Shown one piece after another: positions 1 through 5,634 of a DNA stretch of 5,854 bases. This DNA is from an uncultured Gammaproteobacteria bacterium (lineage in GTDB: Bacteria > Pseudomonadota > Gammaproteobacteria > GCA-001735895). Made by a program: the position numbers and the translations under genes. Under the pieces are notes generated by a model, which saw nothing but the letters and a program-made list of their open reading frames with translations, had not been told where the DNA came from and did not search any database. The DNA is taken from assembly GCA_937980285.1 (NCBI GenBank), contig CALJQI010000081.1, positions 1 to 5,854 on the forward strand, read 5' to 3'. How positions within the stretch are numbered: position 1 is the first letter of the stretch; each line of letters begins with the position of its first letter.

Positions 1-2592
1 CCGTTCCTGCATGCGCATGCCGATGGTGCTGGCGATGGCCTGGTCAAAGGTTTCCAGATCGGCGCCGAGCTCGTCGCGGGCGCGCTGGTGCCATTCGATT
101 TCGCTTTGCATGATCTCGATCGCCTGGTTTATCTGATCCAGCGCCTTCTCCTTGTCGGCGGTGGCTCCACGCAGCGCGCGTTTCGCCCGCGACAGTTTCG
201 ACTTGATGCGATGGGTTTCGGTTAGCTTGTCGATTTCGATTTCGAGCAGCTTGATCGCTTCCAGTCCGTCCTCGGGCGATTGTGTTCGCACCAGTTCGAG
301 CAGCGGCTCAAATTCTCCCTGCAGGGCCACGAGCTGATCCGTTTCGCCGATCATTTTGCGCATGGTCGCAATCATGCCGTAGCTGTCATCGACGGTTTGC
401 CGATACTGCCGGCGAGCCCTGGTTTCCGCCTTGGCAAGCGTTTCGAATTCGGCACGCGCGGCCTCCCAGTTGTCGGGAATGCTGGCGGTCAACGCCTCGC
501 TTTGCGTCTTCAGCTCGTCGATCCTGGCAAGAATCTCTTCGATGCGCTTTTCATCCACCGGCTCATTGAAGGCAATCCGCTGTCGATCTTCATTGAGATC
601 TTCAATCTGCCTTTCCAGCTTGCGCACGTTCTTCTGGGTCTGGCGAACCTCGATATGCAGTGGCCGGTAAGCGGGCGAGAATTCCTCGAGTGCTTTCTCG
701 CTAATACGAATCTCGTCGATCATGGCAAACACCTTGCCCGCCTGCCGGTAGCTTTCGTTGAGACGATCCTGGTACTCATCGGGCAGGTAGGCCAGATTCG
801 CGGTGCTAATGGTTTCGATGCTCGATTCGATCGCCTCGCGGCGATTGTCGTAATCGACGAACAGGTAATCTTCGAGGCACTCCTGCAGCTTGGGATTGCT
901 CGGCGGCGGCGCGGTCTCGGATATCAGGTGCGTCTTGTTCGGCAGGTAGTTGACCAGGCTCGGAAAAACGCCGGCGATAGCCAGGCCGGCGAGTTGCAGC
1001 ACGATAAACGCCGCCGCGCCCTTGTAAATCTGTAAGGTGCGCACATCCCTGGGCGCGACACCGCGTAGATAAAACAACGAGAAGCCGAAGGGCGGTGTCA
1101 GGAACGAGGTCTGGATATTGAGGCCGACCATGACGCCGAACCAGACCGCGGTCACGTTCGCGCTGGGGTCGGCGAGCAGGATTGGCGCCACGATCGGCAC
1201 CACGACAACCGCGATTTCGAGGAAGTCGAGGAAGAAGCCGAGAAAAAAGATAACCGCCATGACGACGATAAACTGGGTCCAGAAGCCACCGGGCAGGGCG
1301 GTCAGGTGTTCCTTGACCAGTTCTTCACCGCCAAAACCGCGAAACGCGGAAGTCAGCATCGCGGCGCCGAGCAGGATGATAAACACCATCGAAGTCGTCT
1401 TGGCAGTGTCCATCATGACACCGCGTAGCGTGTCTTCGAGCTTGAAGGCGCGCCAGGTTGCCCAGCCGATCGAAACCATCAGCACCAGTGCCGCCACGGC
1501 GGCGAGCGCAATCCCCAGCGCATCGTAGCTGTTGCGGATATTCTTGATATTCAGATTGAAAAAATTCAGCAGGATAAGAATCACGATTACCGAGCCAATT
1601 GCCATGGCCGCCGGGTAGTAAGCCTTTTTTTGGCCTTCCATGAGGCGGTAACTGCCCATCATCATTGCGCCGATAGCGCCGATGGCGCCGGCCTGGTTGA
1701 CCGTGGCGACACCCAGGATTATCGAGCCCAGTACAATGAAAATCAGCGCCAGCGGAGGCACCAGTGCCAGCAATACCCTGGCGATAAACTTGTGATCGAA
1801 ATTTCCCTCGAAGGGCACCGGTGGGGCCTTTTTGGGATTGATCAAGGCCGATACCAGGATGTAGAGCATATAGAGCCCGACCAGAATCATGCCCGGGATA
1901 AAGGCGCCCATGAACATGTCGCCGGCGCTTGCGGTTACGACGTCGAAGTCTCCAGGCATCGAAAATTCGCCGGTGGCTTCCTTGTATTCGGCCTTGCGCG
2001 TGGTCGCAGCCTGGTCCGCTGCGCTCGACAACTGGTCGGCAAGGATAATCAGTACGATCGATGGCGGAATGATTTGCCCGAGGGTGCCCGACGCGCAGAT
2101 GGTGCCGCAGGCAAGCGATTTCGAATAGTTATTGCGCAGCATCGCTGGTAACGAAATCAGGCCCATGGCGATAACCGTGGCGCCGACTATACCGGTGGTG
2201 GCGGCGAGCAGGGCGCCGACGAATACGACCGATATACCGAGGCCGCCAGGGATGGGCCCGAACAGCTGCGCCATCGCCACCAGCAGATCCTCGGCGATTC
2301 GCGAGCGTTGCAGCATGATGCCCATGAAAATGAACAGCGGAATCGCGATCAGCGTGTCGCGTTCGACAACCCAGTACAAACTTCGGTAATTGGTAACCCC
2401 GGCGCTTAGCCACTGGTTGGGACCGCCGAGCACGAAATAGGCGTCGACGTTACCCTCGAAGACCCAGCCGCAAAAGGCGGCGATCGCAATCGTGGCGATT
2501 GCAGAACCGGGTAACGCGAACGCCACCGGGTAGCCCGAGGTCAGGGCGAAAACCATGATTGCGACCAGCAGGACCAGGAAATAGAGTTCCAT
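1..2592 (-). CDS. dctM: TRAP transporter large permease (DctM/FcbT3-type) with long C-terminal coiled-coil extension, 3' end beyond window
   Basis: This is the large membrane subunit of a TRAP transporter, the part that moves the substrate across the inner membrane. The frame starts at ATG 2592 and stays open for 864 codons to base 1, so the C-terminus is missing. Residues 1-550 form the DctM domain. Family signatures are the small-residue stretch around T132-T133-G134, GQIIPPS at 172-178, FLDFLE at 454-459 and QTSFLTPPFG at 494-503. They match the mannitol/chloroaromatic (FcbT3) subgroup best. Two insertions stand out: a polar loop near 190-218, and about 60 residues near 320-383 with two hydrophobic segments (about 328-345 and 358-380). 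After PPPSNP (562-567) comes at least 295 residues of Glu/Lys/Arg/Gln-rich, probably coiled-coil sequence. The start is 2 nt after the dctQ stop, with GGGAG about 12 nt upstream, which suggests translational coupling. The family call is firm; the role of the tail is unknown. Confidence 0.93.
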   Translation of the reverse strand, partial: MELYFLVLLVAIMVFALTSGYPVAFALPGSAIATIAIAAFCGWVFEGNVDAYFVLGGPNQWLSAGVTNYRSLYWVVERDTLIAIPLFIFMGIMLQRSRIAEDLLVAMAQLFGPIPGGLGISVVFVGALLAATTGIVGATVIAMGLISLPAMLRNNYSKSLACGTICASGTLGQIIPPSIVLIILADQLSSAADQAATTRKAEYKEATGEFSMPGDFDVVTASAGDMFMGAFIPGMILVGLYMLYILVSALINPKKAPPVPFEGNFDHKFIARVLLALVPPLALIFIVLGSIILGVATVNQAGAIGAIGAMMMGSYRLMEGQKKAYYPAAMAIGSVIVILILLNFFNLNIKNIRNSYDALGIALAAVAALVLMVSIGWATWRAFKLEDTLRGVMMDTAKTTSMVFIILLGAAMLTSAFRGFGGEELVKEHLTALPGGFWTQFIVVMAVIFFLGFFLDFLEIAVVVVPIVAPILLADPSANVTAVWFGVMVGLNIQTSFLTPPFGFSLFYLRGVAPRDVRTLQIYKGAAAFIVLQLAGLAIAGVFPSLVNYLPNKTHLISETAPPPSNPKLQECLEDYLFVDYDNRREAIESSIETISTANLAYLPDEYQDRLNESYRQAGKVFAMIDEIRISEKALEEFSPAYRPLHIEVRQTQKNVRKLERQIEDLNEDRQRIAFNEPVDEKRIEEILARIDELKTQSEALTASIPDNWEAARAEFETLAKAETRARRQYRQTVDDSYGMIATMRKMIGETDQLVALQGEFEPLLELVRTQSPEDGLEAIKLLEIEIDKLTETHRIKSKLSRAKRALRGATADKEKALDQINQAIEIMQSEIEWHQRARDELGADLETFDQAIASTIGMRMQER

Positions 2593-2594
2593 GA

Positions 2595-3644
2595 CTAGTG
2601 ACCGCTCCCGGAAACCGCGCTGTTATCGTTCGAGATTAACTGGAAGTAGCTCGGGTGCTCTTCATCTTTGCCGCGACTGAGCATCTGGTTGACGTTGTAC
2701 AGCAGGTAGCTGACGAACTGAATCAGCATCGTCACCGAGAATATGATCAGGAAACCGGCCATGATGTACTTGACATACATGCCGTAGCCACTCTGCGAAA
2801 CCTCGAAACTGAGCAGCGGGCTATTGATGCTGTTGCCGCGTCCTCCCATGCCCTGCATCAGGATCACCCAGCAAATCGGCATGCCGAGGAGAAGGCTGCC
2901 AATGGAATCGAACAATGCTTTCTTGCGGCGCCTGAATCCGGTATAGAGCACATCGACGCGCACATGGCCTTCTTCCACCAGCGTATGCGAGCTGGCGAAC
3001 AGGAACAGTCCGGCATACCAGAAACGCACCAGGTCGCCCATATAGGCCTGCTCGTAGGAAAACACGAAGCGCGTGATGACGATCAGGAATTCGGCCAGTA
3101 CGCACATCAACGCCAACCAGGAAAAACTGATATGTTTCAGCCAGGCCGCGAGAAACAGCGATCCGACGATCAGGGGGTAATGCACGTAGGTACCGCGAAA
3201 AATTGGACGCCCCAGTTGCTGGTTCAACCATTCGCCCGTTATCGGTTCGAGAATGCCTTCCACGCGCAGGAGCGAAATCAGCATGTCGACCGAGCCGACC
3301 AGCGTTACCGACCAGAAGGCGAAACGAACGATATAGGCTGAAAGCCTGGCAAAGCGGATGCTGTCCTGCTCGAGCGTGCGCGCGCGCGTCTTAACCACGT
3401 ACGCCAGGCTGGCAAACAGCAGCAGCAGGTAGACAATCAGCTGTCCCCAGCCCTGGCCAATCTTTGATTCGTCGAGCGCTTCGACTTCGAGCCCGAACCA
3501 GCCATAGTGTACGATCAACGCGTATGGCCCCGGCATTTCCTGCCAGTACACCAGGTAGTTGTTAATCAGGTAAAGAAAAACGCCGCTGACCATCGCGTAG
3601 GCGAAACCACGCGCTATCAATGGCAGGTTTTTCTTTATCATCAA
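2595..3644 (-). CDS. dctQ: TRAP transporter small permease (DctQ/FcbT2-type) with extra N-terminal membrane domain
   Basis: This is the small membrane subunit that pairs with the large permease. The DctQ-like domain is in the C-terminal half, about residues 175-320. It has four hydrophobic segments (about 174-194, 206-222, 245-263 and 291-315), the family motif EGHVRVD at 225-231 and the basic loop FRRRKK at 237-242. Typical DctQ proteins have about 160-200 residues; this one has 349. The extra first 170 residues hold about four more hydrophobic stretches (about 12-32, 66-86, 105-127 and 153-170), separated by loops rich in aromatic and acidic residues. Some FcbT2-type small permeases are also enlarged, so this fits the subgroup of the neighbouring genes. 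The start is ambiguous: TTG at 3644 or the adjacent ATG at 3641 (348 residues). Neither has a clear Shine-Dalgarno sequence; ATG is the more natural choice. The tail after 322 is polar and probably cytoplasmic. The gene sits between dctP and dctM in the order usual for TRAP operons. Confidence 0.9.
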   Translation of the reverse strand: MMIKKNLPLIARGFAYAMVSGVFLYLINNYLVYWQEMPGPYALIVHYGWFGLEVEALDESKIGQGWGQLIVYLLLLFASLAYVVKTRARTLEQDSIRFARLSAYIVRFAFWSVTLVGSVDMLISLLRVEGILEPITGEWLNQQLGRPIFRGTYVHYPLIVGSLFLAAWLKHISFSWLALMCVLAEFLIVITRFVFSYEQAYMGDLVRFWYAGLFLFASSHTLVEEGHVRVDVLYTGFRRRKKALFDSIGSLLLGMPICWVILMQGMGGRGNSINSPLLSFEVSQSGYGMYVKYIMAGFLIIFSVTMLIQFVSYLLYNVNQMLSRGKDEEHPSYFQLISNDNSAVSGSGH

Positions 3645-3660
3645 GCGTTTAACAGATAGG

Positions 3661-3698
3661 CGAAAGAAAACGGAGCCCGCAGACTCCGTTTACTTTCG
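3661..3698 (-). terminator. Hairpin with T-rich flank between dctP and dctQ (partial terminator or mRNA-stabilising stem)
   Basis: Two 15-nt arms, 3661-3675 and 3684-3698, are complementary at 14 of 15 positions around an 8-nt loop. On the transcribed minus strand the stem core AAACGGAG/CTCCGTTT is followed by TTTTCTTTCG, giving an intrinsic-terminator-like outline. It begins 14 nt after the dctP stop and ends 17-20 nt before the dctQ start. Because dctQ and dctM follow on the same strand with no obvious promoter of their own, it is probably leaky. It may also protect the upstream mRNA from 3' decay, raising binding-protein levels over permease. The T-run is interrupted by C and lies within the 3' arm, so termination strength is uncertain. 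Confidence 0.6.
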
Positions 3699-3711
3699 TA
3701 TGGATCTGCGC

Positions 3712-4803
3712 TTACAGTCCAAGTACGCGGTTACGCTGCGCCACGTAGGCCTGATCGGAGATCTTGGCCCAGGCACCTACTTCACCGCGAGACTTGAGGA
3801 AGCTCTGGTGGATCTTCTTCGCCAGCGGGCTGTGCTGCTGCACTTCCTCGAAGACTTCAGCCGCGGCATCGCCGAAGCTGTCATAAATATCGTCGTTGAA
3901 ACTGCGCAGCTTGACGCCCTGGTCAGATATCAGCTTCGCCAGCGACTCACCGTTCTTGGCGTTGTACTCGGACATCATCACCGAGTTCTCCATTTCGGCC
4001 GCAGCGGTAATGATCAACTGGTCCGACTTGCTCAGGCCATCCCAGAATTTCTTGTTGATACCGAGTGACAACATCGAGCCTGGCTCGTGCATTCCGGGGT
4101 AGTAGTAGAACTTGGCGGCTTCGTAGAACTTCATGAAGCTGTCGTTCCAGGGCCCAACCCATTCGGTGGCGTCGATCGCGCCGGATACCAGGTTTTCATA
4201 AATCTGGCCGCCGGGCAGTGATACCGGGGATGCGCCCAACTTGGCGAGTACGTCGCCGCCGAGGCCCGGGATACGCATTTTCAGCCCCTTGAAATCGGAG
4301 GCAGAACGCATTTCCTTGCGGAACCAGCCGCCCATTTGAACGCCGGTGTTGCCGCAAGGCAGGCACTTGAGACCGTAGCCGGCCGAAAGCTCATCCCACA
4401 ATTGCTGGCCGCCGCCAAATTGGGTCCAGGCATTGACTTCGGTGAAAGTCATGCCGAATGGAACACCGGTAAAATAAGCCCAGCCTGGGTGCTTGCCTTT
4501 CCAGTAGTAGTCGGCTGCATGGTACATCTGGGCATTGCCCGAGGCGACTTCATCAAAAGAGTCGAAGGCCTTGACGCGTTCGCCAGCGGCAAAATAGGTG
4601 ACTTTGATTCGGCCATCGGTCATCGCGGTCAGGCGCTCGGCGAAGCGCTGCGCGCCGGTACCCAGTCCGGGAAAATCTCGCGGCCAGGTCGAAACCATGG
4701 TGATTTCAATGCGATTGGCGGCGATTGCTGGTGCTGAAACCGCGGCTGCTCCGGTTGCGAGTGCGGCGGCGACGCCACCTTTGATTACATCACGACGTTT
4801 CAT
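3712..4803 (-). CDS. dctP: TRAP transporter periplasmic substrate-binding protein (DctP family, FcbT1/TakP-like)
   Basis: This is the extracytoplasmic solute-binding protein of the TRAP system, 363 residues. The N-terminus MKRRDVIKGG, followed by an Ala-rich hydrophobic stretch to about residue 28 (APAIAA), looks like a twin-arginine (Tat) signal peptide; cleavage would fall near A28/A29. The mature protein has the DctP-fold signature FKGLKMRIPG (171-180), with R177 at the position of the conserved arginine that clamps the substrate carboxylate. It is followed by a glycine-rich stretch and AIDATEWVGPWND (209-221). As I recall the structure of Rhodobacter TakP, a sodium-dependent 2-oxo-acid binder, equivalents of Q156, R177, E214-W215 and E240 line its ligand and cation site. 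A 2-oxo acid or similar small carboxylate is therefore a reasonable guess; mannitol- or chlorobenzoate-like substrates of the same subgroup remain possible. Start ATG 4803 has GGAGA 9 nt upstream. It is the first gene of the transporter operon. Confidence 0.95.
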   Translation of the reverse strand: MKRRDVIKGGVAAALATGAAAVSAPAIAANRIEITMVSTWPRDFPGLGTGAQRFAERLTAMTDGRIKVTYFAAGERVKAFDSFDEVASGNAQMYHAADYYWKGKHPGWAYFTGVPFGMTFTEVNAWTQFGGGQQLWDELSAGYGLKCLPCGNTGVQMGGWFRKEMRSASDFKGLKMRIPGLGGDVLAKLGASPVSLPGGQIYENLVSGAIDATEWVGPWNDSFMKFYEAAKFYYYPGMHEPGSMLSLGINKKFWDGLSKSDQLIITAAAEMENSVMMSEYNAKNGESLAKLISDQGVKLRSFNDDIYDSFGDAAAEVFEEVQQHSPLAKKIHQSFLKSRGEVGAWAKISDQAYVAQRNRVLGL

Positions 4804-4811
4804 TTCTGGTT

Positions 4812-4817
4812 CTCTCC
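4812..4817 (-). promoter_or_regulatory. Ribosome binding site of the TRAP binding-protein gene
   Basis: GGAGAG on the minus strand lies 8-9 nt before ATG 4803. It is the clearest Shine-Dalgarno sequence in the operon and fixes this start. The permease genes lack one of comparable quality, which fits higher synthesis of the binding protein. Just upstream, 4823-4850 is very AT-rich (including TATAAAAATATATC on the minus strand) and could hold a -10 element. I could not find a convincing -35 partner, so no promoter is called here. Confidence 0.65.
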
Positions 4818-4852
4818 GTTTTTATGGATATTGCTAGATATATTTTTATAGT

Positions 4853-4879
4853 GGTCAGGGGTCTTGAGTTCTGGCCCCC
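4853..4879. repeat. Imperfect palindromic GGTCAG...CCCC element, possibly REP-like
   Basis: The stretch begins GGTCAGGGGTC, continues TTGAGTTCTGG and ends CCCC. The arms AGGGG and CCCCT can pair across a loop. The layout resembles dispersed REP-type elements associated with RAYT (Y1 transposase) genes, which often carry GGTCAG-type ends, but only one copy is in the window and no transposase is present. It sits in the 116-bp gap between the NERD gene and dctP, so it may instead be a weak terminator stem or part of the dctP regulatory region. Confidence 0.25.
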
Positions 4880-4919
4880 TCGTACAACGACGCCATTCTG
4901 GGCTTTCTACCCTGATATT

Positions 4920-5534
4920 TCAAGTTTTAACGCCGATACGCTCGACACTCGAAGCTTCGCTCTGGTGCGATTTCAGCAATTTCCATGCGTGCAGGATATC
5001 CGCATTGACCGGCTGGCAATTCTCAGCCAGAAACCGTTCGGGAATGGTGTCGGCCTGCAGTACCGAGTCGGGGTGTCCTTTCGGGAAGAGGGCGCCCTGG
5101 TTGAAGAACAGGTAGCCTTGCAGTGGCGCATCGCCGACCAGCAGCTTGAGCGCGGTCACCTGGTTTTCGAGCTCGAACAGGGGGTTGGCGAACTTGAAGC
5201 TTTTTTGTTCGACCACCTGGGTCCACTCCGAAATCCGTTCGGCGCAGTATATGTTGCCGCCATAGGGCTTGTAACTGATCAACAGGATGGCATCACGGGT
5301 TAGCGCCAGGCGATCGATATGATAATAACCGTCGAGGCCATCCGCGCATACCAGGTTGCGGATTTGTTCACTGCCGATCCGCTTCAGGCTGCGTTGAATT
5401 CGCCATTCGCGCCAGTGTATCGTCAATCGCCTGCGATTGACCAACAGGATCAGGATCAGCGCAATCGCGACCAGGGCGATGACGACGATGTCCGACTCGA
5501 GATTCAGGCGCTGCAGTTGTTGTTTGAAATCCAT
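4920..5534 (-). CDS. Membrane-anchored NERD (nuclease-related) domain protein
   Basis: This 204-residue protein has one hydrophobic segment at about 16-32, followed by the basic NRRR, which indicates a single N-terminal membrane anchor with a cytoplasmic domain. Residues about 58-160 resemble the NERD domain: YYHIDRLALTRDAILLI (70-86), then YGGNIY, W104, FANPLFELENQVTALK (115-130), and a closing LFFNQGALFPKGHPDSV stretch (142-158). NERD is a distant relative of PD-(D/E)xK nucleases. D74 fits the metal-binding Asp and K89 the catalytic Lys, but the (D/E)-x-K position reads S87-Y88-K89, so the acidic residue is missing. The protein may be catalytically dead or use another residue. Start ATG 5534 lacks a strong Shine-Dalgarno sequence, and no upstream ATG is visible in frame. 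The gene ends 116 nt before dctP on the same strand; a functional link with the transporter is not evident. The domain call is fairly sure; the biological role is unknown. Confidence 0.75.
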   Translation of the reverse strand: MDFKQQLQRLNLESDIVVIALVAIALILILLVNRRRLTIHWREWRIQRSLKRIGSEQIRNLVCADGLDGYYHIDRLALTRDAILLISYKPYGGNIYCAERISEWTQVVEQKSFKFANPLFELENQVTALKLLVGDAPLQGYLFFNQGALFPKGHPDSVLQADTIPERFLAENCQPVNADILHAWKLLKSHQSEASSVERIGVKT

Positions 5535-5577
5535 GTTTTGAAATAATATCCGATAGCGCCCAAGATGCCATCGGCAA

Positions 5578-5606
5578 TTGCCTTCGTCAATTGTAAAATT
5601 TACACT
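5578..5606 (+). promoter_or_regulatory. Candidate sigma-70 promoter of the persulfide dioxygenase-like gene
   Basis: TTGCCT (5578-5583) and TACACT (5601-5606) are separated by 17 nt, each matching four of six consensus positions. The implied transcript start lies about 20 nt before ATG 5635. The -35 box overlaps the 10-bp palindrome GGCAATTGCC (5573-5582). The call rests on consensus similarity, spacing and position only. Confidence 0.4.
5592..5604. promoter_or_regulatory. Perfect 13-bp palindrome TGTAAA-A-TTTACA, candidate operator
   Basis: Two 6-bp arms pair perfectly around one central base. The site covers the spacer and -10 box of the candidate plus-strand promoter, where a bound repressor would block transcription. 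On the minus strand it lies just upstream of TTGACG (5590-5585), a possible -35 for the NERD gene, so one regulator could act on both divergent genes. Persulfide dioxygenase genes are often controlled by sulfide- or persulfide-sensing regulators such as BigR-type repressors or FisR. I cannot assign this site to any of them. Confidence 0.4.
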
Positions 5607-5634
5607 GGAATTTCTTGCCAGCGGGGTAAATTCG

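Noticed and set aside
280..1035. Plus-strand open frame of 251 codons opposite the coiled-coil tail of the large permease
   Set aside because: It is antisense to a continuous, well-structured minus-strand frame, has no recognisable domain, and its composition looks like the complement of a Glu/Lys-rich coding strand.
1630..2151. Plus-strand open frame of 173 codons
   Set aside because: It lies fully opposite the conserved DctM domain, whose motifs prove the minus strand; its His/Arg/Asp-rich translation resembles no protein family.
2129..2413. Minus-strand 94-codon frame overlapping dctM in another phase
   Set aside because: It is Arg/His-rich out-of-frame translation of the dctM coding region; the in-frame product carries the conserved motifs.
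2655..3341. Plus-strand open frame of 228 codons
   Set aside because: It is a complement shadow of dctQ; His/Gln/Asp-rich with no hydrophobic core or known motif.
4823..4850. Promoter with -10 in the AT-rich stretch before dctP
   Set aside because: Several TATA-like hexamers occur but no -35 at an acceptable spacing, and no sigma-54 GG/GC pair fits; too ambiguous to call as a feature.
4824..5303. Plus-strand frame of 159 codons opposite the NERD gene and dctP leader
   Set aside because: No family resemblance is visible, while the opposite strand encodes a recognisable NERD domain with a membrane anchor.
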